This document shows positions 26,264-35,038 of a stretch of 64,000 nucleotides of DNA, piece by piece (within the stretch, counting starts at the first letter, position 1; the number at the start of each line of letters is the position of its first letter). A model generated the notes under the pieces. That model made no database searches and was not told where the DNA came from. It worked only from the letters and a program-made list of their open reading frames with translations. Source of the stretch: Brevundimonas sp. (lineage in GTDB: Bacteria > Pseudomonadota > Alphaproteobacteria > Caulobacterales > Caulobacteraceae); contig NZ_JAIXTC010000002.1 of assembly GCF_027484365.1 (NCBI RefSeq), forward strand, positions 1 through 64,000, given 5' to 3'. A program made the translations under genes and the position numbers.

Positions 26264-27223
26264 TCAGTCCGATGTCGGGCCCTGCTTCGCCCCGATGTGG
26301 GCGATCCCCAGCCTCTCCGCGATCCTGACCTGACGATCCCGTTCCCGTGCGGCCTGTCTCTGCGCTTCGGTCCGGGTGTCATGGCATCGCGCGCAGCAGA
26401 CGCCCTCGACATAGAGGGGCGACGTCCGGCCCTCCGGGCTGACCGGCATCCGGCAGCCCCGGCAGAGGGTGTGCGTCCCCTCGGCCAGTCCGGGCCCGAC
26501 CGCGACCCGTTCGTCGAAGACGAAGCATTCGCCGTTCCACAGGCTTTCGGCCTCCGGCACCGTCTCCAGATAGCGCAGGATCCCGCCCTGCAGATGGAAG
26601 ACGTCGGTCACCCCTTCCGACTTCAGGAAGGCCGTCGACTTCTCGCAGCGGATGCCGCCGGTGCAGTACATGGCCACCTTCGGCGGGTTCGGCCCCATCT
26701 CCCGTTTCCGGGCGAGCAGGGCCCGCCCTTCGGTCCGGAACCACTCCGGAAAATCGCGGAACGACCGCGTGTTCGGCTGCACCGCCCCGGCAAAGGCCCC
26801 GACCTCGCCCTCGTAGTCGTTACGCGTGTCGATCACGATCGTGTCCGGATCGGCGATCAGGGCGTTCCAGTCCTCGGGCGCAACATAGGTCCCGGCGTTC
26901 ATGGCCGGCTCCAGGTCGGGCAGGCCCAGGGTGACTATCTCGGGCTTCACCCGGACCTTCAGCCGATGGAACGGCATCCGTTCGGCGGAGGAATATTTGA
27001 CGTCGGTCCCGGCGAAGCCGGGCAGGGCGGTCAGGCTGGCGATCACCCGCGCGATCGCCCCGGCCGGACCCGCGATGGTCCCGTTCACGCCCTCGCAGGC
27101 CACCAGCAGGGTGCCGCGCACGTCCTCGCCACAGAGATCCTCCAGGAGATCTCGCAGGGCAGCGGGATCGGCCACCGAAGCGAACCGGTAAAGGGCCGCG
27201 ACGCGCAAAGCTGAGTCACTCAT
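26264..27223 (-). CDS. trhO: tRNA uridine(34) hydroxylase TrhO (rhodanese-like)
   Basis: 319 residues from the ATG at 27223 ([17 protein letters not shown]). The N-terminal acylphosphatase-like domain is followed by a rhodanese domain with the catalytic Cys in [16 protein letters not shown], and a C-terminal Cys-rich segment ([20 protein letters not shown]). This is the YceA/TrhO family, which hydroxylates U34 of certain tRNAs on the way to 5-methoxyuridine-type modifications. A tRNA-Ala gene lies just upstream on the same strand. Confidence 0.92.
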   Translation of the reverse strand: MSDSALRVAALYRFASVADPAALRDLLEDLCGEDVRGTLLVACEGVNGTIAGPAGAIARVIASLTALPGFAGTDVKYSSAERMPFHRLKVRVKPEIVTLGLPDLEPAMNAGTYVAPEDWNALIADPDTIVIDTRNDYEGEVGAFAGAVQPNTRSFRDFPEWFRTEGRALLARKREMGPNPPKVAMYCTGGIRCEKSTAFLKSEGVTDVFHLQGGILRYLETVPEAESLWNGECFVFDERVAVGPGLAEGTHTLCRGCRMPVSPEGRTSPLYVEGVCCARCHDTRTEAQRQAARERDRQVRIAERLGIAHIGAKQGPTSD

Positions 27224-27274
27224 GGCTGAAATCCTGACCGCCAGTCCTGCGAAGCGCGTCAGCGCGAAGCAGGA

Positions 27275-27350
<76 letters not shown>

Positions 27351-27502
27351 GTTTTCCGGGTGACAGGCGAGGGCGGGACATAGGCGGGCGCGAGGCGCGG
27401 TGTCAATCTCTGCGGTATCGGCGCCTGCGACCACGCAAAACCTTGGCCTTCCGCGGTCCGACGGCTAGAACCGACCTTCCCCCTCTTTCAGGAGTTCCCC
27501 GA

Positions 27503-27808
27503 ATGGGCGAAGCGATCGTCTGGCTCATCAACGCCATCATCAGCCTGATGACCTGGTTCATCATCGGCTCGGCGATCCTCAGCTGGCTGTTCGCCTTCGA
27601 TGTGATCAACCACCGCAATCGCTTCGTGAACCAGCTGGCCGGATTCCTCGACGCGGTCACGCGGCCCCTGATGGAGCCGTTCCGGCGGATCATCCCGCCC
27701 CTGGGGGGCATCGACATCTCGCCGATCGTCGTGTTGCTGCTGCTGAACTTCGCCCGGATCGCCTTCAACAACATGGCCGCCGGGCCGATTATCGCCGTCC
27801 TCGGCTAG
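27503..27808 (+). CDS. YggT family membrane protein
   Basis: 101 residues from the ATG at 27503, with CAGGAG eight bases upstream. Two hydrophobic segments (about 6-30 and 72-95) flank the family motif around AVTRPLMEPFRRIIPPLGGIDISPIVVLLLL, in which the basic Arg and the GGIDISP turn are characteristic. YggT proteins sit in the inner membrane and have been linked to osmotic shock and, in related organisms, to cell-division placement; the role here is unproven. An inverted repeat follows the stop. Confidence 0.9.
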   Translation: MGEAIVWLINAIISLMTWFIIGSAILSWLFAFDVINHRNRFVNQLAGFLDAVTRPLMEPFRRIIPPLGGIDISPIVVLLLLNFARIAFNNMAAGPIIAVLG

Positions 27809-27814
27809 AGCCGG

Positions 27815-27844
27815 ATCCGGAAAATTGTGCGCGGTTTTCCGGAT
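27815..27844. terminator. perfect 10-bp inverted repeat after yggT
   Basis: ATCCGGAAAA and TTTTCCGGAT form an exact inverted repeat around a 10-base loop, just after the yggT stop. Because the arms end in A and T runs it could act as a terminator in either direction, although the T run lies inside the stem rather than after it. Confidence 0.5.
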
Positions 27845-27974
27845 GGGTCCGGCGTCCGCATGACGCCAGGGCCGTGGCGCAGGCGCCGCACTGCGACATT
27901 CCAGCCTTGCGCCGCGCCCGGACGCTCTTAAGGTGCGGTCGCCCGGGCGAGACGCCGCTTCTGACCACGACTTC

Positions 27975-28856
27975 ATGACCTCCACGATCAAAACAGTCGC
28001 CGTGATCGGCGCCGGGCAGATGGGCGTCGGCATCGCCCACGCCGTGGCCCTGGGCGGATATCAGGTGCGGCTGTACGACCTGGTCGCCGACCGTCTGCCC
28101 CTGGCGATCGGCGTGATCGGCGCCTCCCTGGCCCGCCAGGTCGAGCGCGGGACGGTCACCCGGGCCCAGGCCGATGCGGCCCTCGCCAATATCTCCGGGG
28201 TGGAGACCCTGGCCGAGGCCGGCAAGGCCGATCTGGTCATCGAGGCCGCCGTCGAGGACGAGGCGATCAAGAAGGCCGTGTTCGCCGAACTGGTCCCGCA
28301 TCTCGGCGCCAACACCGTTCTGGCCTCCAACACCTCCTCCATCTCGATCACCCGTCTGGCGTCCGCCACCGACCGGCCCGACCGGTTCATCGGCCTGCAT
28401 TTCATGAAGCCGGCGCCGGTGATGAAACTGGTGGAGATCATCCGCGGCATCGCCACCTCGGCCGCCACCTACGACGCCGCCGTCGCCTTCGCCGAGAGCC
28501 TGGGCAAGACCACGACCAATGCCGAGGACTTCCCCGCCTTCATCGTCAACCGCATCCTGGTGCCGATGATCAACGAGGCGATCTATGTCCTCTATGAAGG
28601 CGTCGGCAACGTCGCCTCGATCGACAAGGCGCTCAAGCTGGGCGCCAACCACCCGATGGGGCCGCTGGAGCTGGCCGACTTCATGGGTCTGGACGTCGTC
28701 CTGGCCATCATGAATGTGCTGTACGAAGGCCTGGCTGACAGCAAATACCGGCCCTGTCCCCTGCTGGTGAAATATGTCGAGGCCGGCTGGCTGGGGCGCA
28801 AGTCCGGCCGCGGCTTCTACGACTATTCCGGCGACGCGCCGGTCCCGACCCGCTGA
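27975..28856 (+). CDS. 3-hydroxybutyryl-CoA dehydrogenase
   Basis: 293 residues from the ATG at 27975. It has the NAD-binding GAGQMGVGIAHAVA motif at about 11-24, then VIEAAVEDEAIKK, the catalytic region ASNTSSISI followed by GLHFMKPAPVMKLVEII, whose His is the active base, and NRILVPMINEAIY in the C-terminal helical domain. It oxidises (S)-3-hydroxybutyryl-CoA or similar short chains with NAD(P). The length suits the stand-alone HbdA/PaaH form. Its stop overlaps the next gene as TGATG. Confidence 0.93.
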   Translation: MTSTIKTVAVIGAGQMGVGIAHAVALGGYQVRLYDLVADRLPLAIGVIGASLARQVERGTVTRAQADAALANISGVETLAEAGKADLVIEAAVEDEAIKKAVFAELVPHLGANTVLASNTSSISITRLASATDRPDRFIGLHFMKPAPVMKLVEIIRGIATSAATYDAAVAFAESLGKTTTNAEDFPAFIVNRILVPMINEAIYVLYEGVGNVASIDKALKLGANHPMGPLELADFMGLDVVLAIMNVLYEGLADSKYRPCPLLVKYVEAGWLGRKSGRGFYDYSGDAPVPTR

Positions 28857-29413
28857 TGGCCCGTTTCGACACCCCCGCCGACCTGCCGGGCCAGGCGCCG
28901 GTCATCTGGCGCCGGACCCGGGCGGCGATCCCGCTCGCAGCCCTGGCCGGCGTCCTGTGGCCGCCACTGGTCCTCACCCTGCTGATCTGGCCTCCGCAGA
29001 ACTGGATTCCGGGCCAGGACATCGACTGGCGTCTGACAGTTCTGGTGATCGGCATGATCGCCGTCCCCGTGGGCCTGTGGTCGATCCGGCGCGAGCGCGA
29101 CCGTCGGGGCCGCCCGGCCTCGCGTCTCGGCGTCGTGTGGCGCTTCATGCTGTATGGCGGCCTGCTGGCCGCTGCCGCCCAGACGGTGCTGGCCCTGGCC
29201 ATGATGGTCTATGGCATGATCCAGTCGGGCAGCGTCGGCCAGGGCGTCGGCGCGACCGAGACCACCCTGCTGATCTACGGCGTTGCCGGCCTGCCGGTCG
29301 CGATCCTGGTCGGGGTCAGCTATGCCCTCTGGGCGGGCCTTTGCGCCGCCTTTATCGCCTTCATCCCCGCGCCGGAGAAGGTGAAGGACCGGCTGGGCGT
29401 GCTCGGCGGCTGA
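28856..29413 (+). CDS. integral membrane protein, unknown
   Basis: 185 residues with four likely membrane spans: about 28-48, 60-78, 97-120 and 137-168. A basic loop (RRERDRRGRPASR) after the second span suggests that part is cytoplasmic. The start overlaps the dehydrogenase stop by one base, so the two are co-translated. No family recognised. Confidence 0.75.
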   Translation: MARFDTPADLPGQAPVIWRRTRAAIPLAALAGVLWPPLVLTLLIWPPQNWIPGQDIDWRLTVLVIGMIAVPVGLWSIRRERDRRGRPASRLGVVWRFMLYGGLLAAAAQTVLALAMMVYGMIQSGSVGQGVGATETTLLIYGVAGLPVAILVGVSYALWAGLCAAFIAFIPAPEKVKDRLGVLGG

Positions 29414-29496
29414 TCCGAGGCTGAGCGGGCGGTTTACGCCCGGCGGCTTTGCGCTAGAGTTCGTTCCATCGTCTGCTTTGGGGGAAGCGCAGGGCC

Positions 29497-30735
29497 ATGT
29501 CCGAAGTCGAAATTCAGCCTCAGACGGCTGCCGTAGGCTTGGCGCCGACCGGGTCGAAAGACCGCATCTTCCAGCTGGACGTCCTGCGCGGCTGGGCGAT
29601 CCTCGGGATCCTGGCCGTCAACGCCATCGCCTTCGCCTGGCCTTTCCAGGTCATGATGTCCGAGGCGCCGCCTCCGGGCGCGACCGGCCGGGCCGATCTG
29701 ATCGGCGTGTGGGTGACCGACGTCTTCTTCCACGACAAGTTCCGCACCCTCTTCACCATGCTCTTCGGCGTGTCGATCTTTCTGGTCGGCGGCGAGAAGA
29801 ACGACGAATCGCGTGGCTCCCTGCTCTGGCGTCGCCTGCTGTGGCTGGGCCTGTTCGGTCTGCTGCACGGCGTCGTGCTCTGGTACGGCGATATCCTGCT
29901 CCACTACGCCTACTGCGGCCTCCTGATGATGATGATGCGCTCCTGGAGCGCCCGGCGGCTGCTGTGGATCGGCGGCGGTGTGACCCTGTTGTGGGCCGTC
30001 GTCGCTGCGGTCGCCTCCTGGGGTATGGCCAATCTGCCGGCCGAGGTCGCCGCCCAGATGGAGGCCGCCCGCCCGGTCGCGAGCCCCGAAGCCATCGCCG
30101 AGGCCGTGGCCCTCTACCGGTCCGGCTGGCCGGCCGGTCTCATGGAGAACATCGAGGTCTGGGCGACCTTCCAGCTGATGGCCAGCCCGTTCCTGATTCC
30201 GGTGACTGTGCCGCTGATGATGCTGGGTCTGGGCCTGTTCAAGTCAGGCTATCTGATCGGTCGTGCACCCCTGTGGACCTACGCCCTCGTCATCCTGATC
30301 GGCGGCGCCAATCTGGCGGCCTTCGCCGTCTGGGGCTGGCAGGACACAATGGCCGGGGAGGGCGATCCGACCCGTGGCCTGGCGGGGGCCGCGAGCGGCG
30401 CGGCCTTCCTGATCACCCTCTTCTACGTCAGCGTGCTGATCCTTCTGGTGCGTTTCGGTCTCAGGCCGCTGGTCGCCTGGCTGGCGCCGGTCGGCCGGAT
30501 GGCCTTCACCAACTACCTGACCCAGACCCTCATCATGGTCACCCTCTACTACGGGCCGTGGGGGCCGATGTGGATGGGCCAGCACGGTCCGGCCCAGATG
30601 TGGGCGGTGGTCGGCGCGGTCTGGGCGGCCCAAATCGTCTGGTCGCCGCTGTGGCTGTCGGTCTTCTCGATGGGGCCGCTCGAATGGATCTGGCGCTGCC
30701 TGACCTATGGACGGATGGTGCCGCTGAGGAAGTAG
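29497..30735 (+). CDS. DUF418 (YeiB-like) membrane protein
   Basis: 412 residues. The opening LDVLRGWAILGILAVNA is the signature of the DUF418/YeiB group, related in topology to acyltransferase-3 proteins. Several membrane spans follow, with FRTLFTMLFGVSIFLVG and, near the end, VGRMAFTNYLTQTLI and GPLEWIWRCLTYG, the hallmark of the DUF418 C-terminal domain. Function of the family is unclear, perhaps transport or envelope modification. Followed by a long inverted repeat. Confidence 0.88.
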   Translation: MSEVEIQPQTAAVGLAPTGSKDRIFQLDVLRGWAILGILAVNAIAFAWPFQVMMSEAPPPGATGRADLIGVWVTDVFFHDKFRTLFTMLFGVSIFLVGGEKNDESRGSLLWRRLLWLGLFGLLHGVVLWYGDILLHYAYCGLLMMMMRSWSARRLLWIGGGVTLLWAVVAAVASWGMANLPAEVAAQMEAARPVASPEAIAEAVALYRSGWPAGLMENIEVWATFQLMASPFLIPVTVPLMMLGLGLFKSGYLIGRAPLWTYALVILIGGANLAAFAVWGWQDTMAGEGDPTRGLAGAASGAAFLITLFYVSVLILLVRFGLRPLVAWLAPVGRMAFTNYLTQTLIMVTLYYGPWGPMWMGQHGPAQMWAVVGAVWAAQIVWSPLWLSVFSMGPLEWIWRCLTYGRMVPLRK

Positions 30736-30860
30736 GGCAGTGGCGAGTGAGGAGTGACGAATGGCGAGGTCCGCTCCGGACCATCGCGCGTCCCCGGTCA
30801 CCCCGGGCGTTGGAAGAGCGCCTTGAACTCGCCACTCGCCACTCGCCACTCGTCACTCTA
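30736..30860. repeat. long imperfect inverted repeat with GTGGCGAGT units
   Basis: The left arm (about 30736-30768) has GTGGCGAGT-type units running into GAGTGACGAATGGCGAG; the right arm (about 30828-30859) holds three tandem CGCCACT units and ends CGTCACTC, the reverse complement of the left arm with a few mismatches. The loop is about 60 bases. It fills the gap between the DUF418 gene and hisS, so it could form a transcribed hairpin upstream of hisS. Confidence 0.75.
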
Positions 30861-30871
30861 GAACGCCGTCC

Positions 30872-32374
30872 ATGACCGACGCCCCCTCCGCTGCCGAAGC
30901 CCCCGAACCCATTCGTCCCGAAGCCCGAGGCCCCCGGGGCTTCGCCGACCGGCGCGGAGCCGAGGTCGCCCAGGAACGCCGGATCGTGCGCCAGGTGTCC
31001 GAGGTCTATGAGCGTTGGGGCTTCGAGCCGCTGGAGACCGGCGCCTTCGAATACGCCGACGCGCTCGGTAAATTCCTGCCCGACGCCGACCGTCCGAACG
31101 AGGGCGTCTTCGCCCTTCAGGATGACGACGACCAGTGGATGGCCCTGCGTTACGACCTGACCGCCCCGCTCGCCCGGTTCGCGGCCCAGTCGTGGGAGAC
31201 CCTGCCCAAACCCTATCGCCGCTATGCCTTCGGCCCCGTCTGGCGCAACGAGAAGCCCGGCCCGGGCCGGTTCCGCGAGTTCGTCCAGTGCGACGCCGAC
31301 ACCGTCGGTTCGGACCGCCCGGAAGCCGACGCCGAGATCATCGCCATGGCCTGCGAGGGCCTGCAGGCGGCGGGTCTGGCCGAGGGCCAGGCCGTGGTCC
31401 GCGTCTCCAACCGCAAACTGTTCGACGGCCTGTTCGAGGCCGGCGGGATCACCGACCCGATCCAGCGCCTGACCGCCCTGCGCGCCATCGACAAGTTCGA
31501 CCGCCTCGGCTGGGAGGGCGTGGCCGCCCTGCTGGGCGAGGGCCGTCTCGATGAAAGCGGCGACTATACAAAGGGTGCCAATCTGCCCCTGGGCCTCGCC
31601 GCGACCATCGAGGCCTTCCTGGGCTCGGCCTCGGAAGGCACGCGGACCGAGACCCTGGACGCCATCGCCCGATCCGGCGCGCTCGGCGCGGCGGGCGAAG
31701 CCGCCCTTGAGGAACTGGCCGGCATCGACCGCGCCCTGACCGCCATGCGGGTGGATCAGACCACAGTCCGCTTCGACCCGACCATCGTGCGCGGTCTGGA
31801 ATACTATACCGGCGCCGTCTTCGAGGCCGAGCTTCTGCTCGACACCGCCGACGACAGGGGCCGTCCGGTCCGTTTCGGCTCGATCGGCGGCGGCGGACGC
31901 TACGACGACCTCGTGGCCCGGTTCACCGGACAGTCGACGCCCGCGACCGGCTTTTCGTTCGGCGTCTCGCGGCTGGCGTCTGCGCTGCGGGCCGCGGGCC
32001 GGGCGGGCGAGGTCGCGCGCGGCCCCGTGGTCGTGATCGTCTTCTCCCAGGACGACATGCAATCCTATCTCGACGCAGTGTCCGAGTTGCGGGCCGCGGG
32101 GATCGCCGCCGAACTCTATCTCGGTCGGGCGGGGATGAAGGCCCAGATGAAATACGCCGACCGGCGCAATGCTCCGGCAGTCGTCCTGCTGGGCGGCGAC
32201 GAGATCGCCGCGGGTCAGGTGACGATCAAGGACCTCGACGCCGGTCGCGCGGCGGCGGCGGGTCTGGCCGACAACGAGGCCTGGAAGGCCGAGCGCCCCG
32301 GCCAGCAGACGGTCCCCCGCAGAGACCTCGTGCGAGCCATTCGCACCATTATCGAAGCTTCTTCGAGAATGTAG
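30872..32374 (+). CDS. hisS: histidine-tRNA ligase
   Basis: 500 residues from the ATG at 30872. Class II motif 2 (GPVWRNEKPGPGRFREFVQCDADTVG), the histidine-binding segment RGLEYYTG, and motif 3 GIGGGGRYDDLV followed by GFSFGVSRL are all present, and the C-terminal anticodon-binding domain ends at the stop. It charges tRNA-His with histidine. Slightly longer than average, in the long alphaproteobacterial group. It lies behind an inverted repeat that could influence its expression. Confidence 0.95.
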   Translation: MTDAPSAAEAPEPIRPEARGPRGFADRRGAEVAQERRIVRQVSEVYERWGFEPLETGAFEYADALGKFLPDADRPNEGVFALQDDDDQWMALRYDLTAPLARFAAQSWETLPKPYRRYAFGPVWRNEKPGPGRFREFVQCDADTVGSDRPEADAEIIAMACEGLQAAGLAEGQAVVRVSNRKLFDGLFEAGGITDPIQRLTALRAIDKFDRLGWEGVAALLGEGRLDESGDYTKGANLPLGLAATIEAFLGSASEGTRTETLDAIARSGALGAAGEAALEELAGIDRALTAMRVDQTTVRFDPTIVRGLEYYTGAVFEAELLLDTADDRGRPVRFGSIGGGGRYDDLVARFTGQSTPATGFSFGVSRLASALRAAGRAGEVARGPVVVIVFSQDDMQSYLDAVSELRAAGIAAELYLGRAGMKAQMKYADRRNAPAVVLLGGDEIAAGQVTIKDLDAGRAAAAGLADNEAWKAERPGQQTVPRRDLVRAIRTIIEASSRM

Positions 32375-32464
32375 GTCGCCTGCGGATGTGTTATCGATGT
32401 TCAGTCATGAAACCGTCTGTTTTCGCCTTTGGTTTGATTGACTTGAACCGGCCCGAAGCGTCAT

Positions 32465-32600
32465 TTGCACTCACTCGAACGGCGCGGCGCTGACAAGGCG
32501 CAGCCGCAGTTCGGAGGCGTTTCGGGGAGGAAACGTCCGCTCCTCAGAGAGCGTGAAAGCCCGCTGCGATGTATCCCCCGCAGCGGGCTTTTTCACGTCT
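32465..32600 (+). ncRNA. possible small RNA ending in a strong terminator
   Basis: No gene fits the 380 bases between hisS and the M13 peptidase gene. On the plus strand three consecutive hairpins can be drawn: CGAAC...GTTCG closing a GCGGC/GCCGC stem (about 32476-32512), CGTTTC/GAAACG (about 32519-32536), and GCTC/GAGC, followed directly by the terminator at 32556-32593. A TTGACT at 32439 could be a -35 box; no clear -10 is seen. The downstream gene is on the other strand, so this would be a stand-alone transcript. No known RNA family recognised. Confidence 0.4.
32556..32593 (+). terminator. rho-independent terminator
   Basis: AAAGCCCGCTGCG and CGCAGCGGGCTTTTT form a GC-rich stem of about 12 bp with a short loop and a T tail. 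It would end transcription from the possible small RNA or from hisS. Confidence 0.8.
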
Positions 32601-32615
32601 GGAGACCATCCCTGG

Positions 32616-32656
32616 AGCGCTATCGCTCGACGCGCGGCGTCTCGCTGCTTGAGCGC
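32616..32656. repeat. hairpin-like repeat, copy A
   Basis: GCGCTATCGCTCG, a variable middle, then TCGCTGCTTGAGCGC. The same elements in the same order occur at 51085-51124. Both copies lie just after a terminator at the end of a gene-free stretch, so this is a short interspersed element of this genome. Confidence 0.6.
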
Positions 32657-32674
32657 AATCTTCCGCGCAAAGAT

Positions 32675-32704
32675 AAAGGCCGGAGCGGTCAGCCCCGGCC
32701 TTTT
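32675..32704. terminator. bidirectional terminator after the M13 peptidase gene
   Basis: AAAGGCCGG and CCGGCCTTTT enclose a short loop. It has an A run on one side and a T run on the other, so it can terminate transcripts from either direction; it lies about 50 bases past the stop of the minus-strand M13 gene. Confidence 0.7.
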
Positions 32705-32752
32705 GGTCATATTGGCGATTCTGATCGCCGCCCTTGGTCGGTTTGACGTCGC

Positions 32753-34873
32753 CTACCAGATGCGGACCCGCTCTTCCGGCGTCAGATAGTAGCGCGTGCC
32801 CGGCTGGACATCGAAGGCCTCGTACCAGGCGTCGACATTGCGCAGCGGGCCGATCACGCGGAACTCGGACGGCGAGTGCGAATCGGTGGCGATCTGGTTC
32901 TTCAGGGCGTCGTCGCGATATTTCGCCTGCCAGACCTGGGCCCAGCCGAGGAAGAAGCGCTGGTCGCCGGTGAATCCGTCGAGGACCGGGGCCTCGGCGC
33001 CGTTCAACGACAGGTGATAGGCCTCCAGGCCCACGGCCACGCCCGAGGCGTCGCCGATGTTCTCGCCCATGGTCAGGCCGGGGTTGATGAAATGGCCGGC
33101 GATCGGCTCATAGCTGCCGTACTGGGCGCCCAGACGGGTGGTCAGGGCATTGAACGCAGCCGCGTCCGCCGGCGTCCACCAGTCGCGCAGCACGCCCTGG
33201 CCGTCGGACTTCCGGCCCTGGTCGTCGAAGCCGTGACCGATCTCGTGACCGATGACGCCGCCGATGCCGCCGTAGTTGACGGCCGGGTCCGCGTCCGGAT
33301 CGAAGAAGGGCGGCTGCAGGATCGCGGCCGGAAAGACGATCTCGTTATTCGTGGAGTTGTAATAGGCGTTCACGGTCTGGGGCGTCATGCCCCACTCGGT
33401 CTTGTCGACCGGCGCATTCAGGCGGGCCAGGTCATACTCCCAGCGGAAGCGGCTGGCCCGTTCGCCATTGCCGAACAGGTCGTCGGCGCGGACCTCCAGA
33501 TCCGAATAGTCACGCCAGCGGTCCGGATAGGCGATCTTGACGGTGAAGGCCGCGAGCTTGGCCTGGGCCGCCGCCTTGGTCTCCGGACTCATCCAGCTGT
33601 AGCCCTCGATGCGGTGGCTCAGGGCGACCCGCAGGTTGGCGACCAGCTGTTCCATCTGGGCCTTGGATTCGGCCGGGAAATACTCGGCGACATACTGGCG
33701 GCCGACGGCTTCGCCGAGGACCCCGTCAGCGAAGCTGATGCCCCGCTTGTCGCGGCTGCGTTGTTCCAGGGCGCCGGACAGTTCCCGCGACCGGAATTCC
33801 CACTGGGCGTCCGAGAAGCGCTGCGACAGGCGCGGCGCGGCCCGATCGACGGTCTGGAACGCCTGCCAGGCCTGCAGGGTCGCGACCGGCGTCTCGGCGT
33901 AGATGGCTGCGATCTTCGGCAGGGCGGTGTTCTGACGCACGATCAGGCGCGGAATGTCGCCCAGACGCGCAGCCCCGAAATAGCCAGCCCAGTCGAAGCC
34001 CGGCGCGTCTGCGGCGAGGCGCTCGATCGTGTATTCGTTATAGGTCCGGTCGCGGTCGCGGCTCTCGGCGGGCGTCCAGTGGGCTTCCGCGATCGCGGTC
34101 TCCATGGCCACGATCGCGGCGGCGTTTCCGGCCGGATCGTCCCAGCCGATCATCTCCAGCATCCGGGCCACATAGGCCTGATACTTCACCTTCTTTTCGG
34201 CGAAGAGCGGCGACAGATAGTAGTCGCGGTTGGGCAGGCCGAGCCCCGACTGGCTGGTCGAGACGACATAGCGGTCGGGGTTCTTCTGGTCGGTGGTGAT
34301 TCCGGTCCCGAAGAAGGAGGCGCCCAGGCCGCCGATCGCGCCGCCCATATAGGCCGCCATGGCCTCATGCGTTGAGGCGGCGCGGATGGCCGTCAGGTAG
34401 GGTTGCAGCGGCTGGGCGTCCAGCGCCTCGATCCGGGCCGTGTCCATATAGCTGCGATAGGCGTCGGCGATCTTCTGCTCGTCGGTGCCCGGCTGCAGGT
34501 CGGTGCGGGCGACCAGCGTCTCGATCATCGCCTTGACCCGGTTGTCCGACAGCTCGCGCAACAGGCCGAAGGAGATGCCGTAGCTGGAGCGGTCGGCCGG
34601 AATGATCGTGCGGGCCAGGGCCGCGCCATTGGCGAAACTATTGAAATTGTCTCCCGGCAGCACCGACCGGTCCATGCCGGCGGTGTCGAAACCCCAGGTT
34701 CCGTAGTGCGGCGTTTCCGTGCTGCGATAGCCGGTGAACGGCGCGTCGCCGTCCTGGAAGATCGACTGAACCGTGCAGGCCTCGTCGATGCATCCGTGGT
34801 CATGGTCCTGGGCGGAGGCGGCGGCAGGCAGCAGGAGCGCGCCGAGCGCAGCGCCGACAAGCAGAGACTTCAT
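32753..34873 (-). CDS. M13 family zinc metallopeptidase, exported
   Basis: 706 residues from the ATG at 34873, with AGGA eight bases upstream. A signal peptide (MKSLLVGAALGALLLPAAASAQ) is followed by a His-rich start. The peptidase core has NAYYN, then GHEIGH containing the HExxH zinc site, with FDDQGRKSDGQG, and ENIGDASG containing the third zinc ligand Glu. This is the neprilysin/PepO family, which cleaves peptides on the amino side of hydrophobic residues; expected in the periplasm. It is divergent from the antiporter gene. Confidence 0.93.
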   Translation of the reverse strand: MKSLLVGAALGALLLPAAASAQDHDHGCIDEACTVQSIFQDGDAPFTGYRSTETPHYGTWGFDTAGMDRSVLPGDNFNSFANGAALARTIIPADRSSYGISFGLLRELSDNRVKAMIETLVARTDLQPGTDEQKIADAYRSYMDTARIEALDAQPLQPYLTAIRAASTHEAMAAYMGGAIGGLGASFFGTGITTDQKNPDRYVVSTSQSGLGLPNRDYYLSPLFAEKKVKYQAYVARMLEMIGWDDPAGNAAAIVAMETAIAEAHWTPAESRDRDRTYNEYTIERLAADAPGFDWAGYFGAARLGDIPRLIVRQNTALPKIAAIYAETPVATLQAWQAFQTVDRAAPRLSQRFSDAQWEFRSRELSGALEQRSRDKRGISFADGVLGEAVGRQYVAEYFPAESKAQMEQLVANLRVALSHRIEGYSWMSPETKAAAQAKLAAFTVKIAYPDRWRDYSDLEVRADDLFGNGERASRFRWEYDLARLNAPVDKTEWGMTPQTVNAYYNSTNNEIVFPAAILQPPFFDPDADPAVNYGGIGGVIGHEIGHGFDDQGRKSDGQGVLRDWWTPADAAAFNALTTRLGAQYGSYEPIAGHFINPGLTMGENIGDASGVAVGLEAYHLSLNGAEAPVLDGFTGDQRFFLGWAQVWQAKYRDDALKNQIATDSHSPSEFRVIGPLRNVDAWYEAFDVQPGTRYYLTPEERVRIW

Positions 34874-35038
34874 GGGGATTTCCTGGGGTTCCGGATCGTC
34901 GCCGCGCAGGTGTCGCGGGTTCGGCACGGACCCTACGCCGGGTCCGCCCGGTGTCGCCTTAAAAAAAGTTCATGAATCCCGGCTCGGCGCTCGCCACGGG
35001 ACGGCTTTAGGGTGACGATCATCCAGCAAGGAGATCGA

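Noticed and set aside
32500-32560. RNase P RNA, from GGGGAGGAAACGTCC resembling its conserved 5' box
   Set aside because: The match is short and imperfect, the stretch is far too small, and other RNase P elements are absent.
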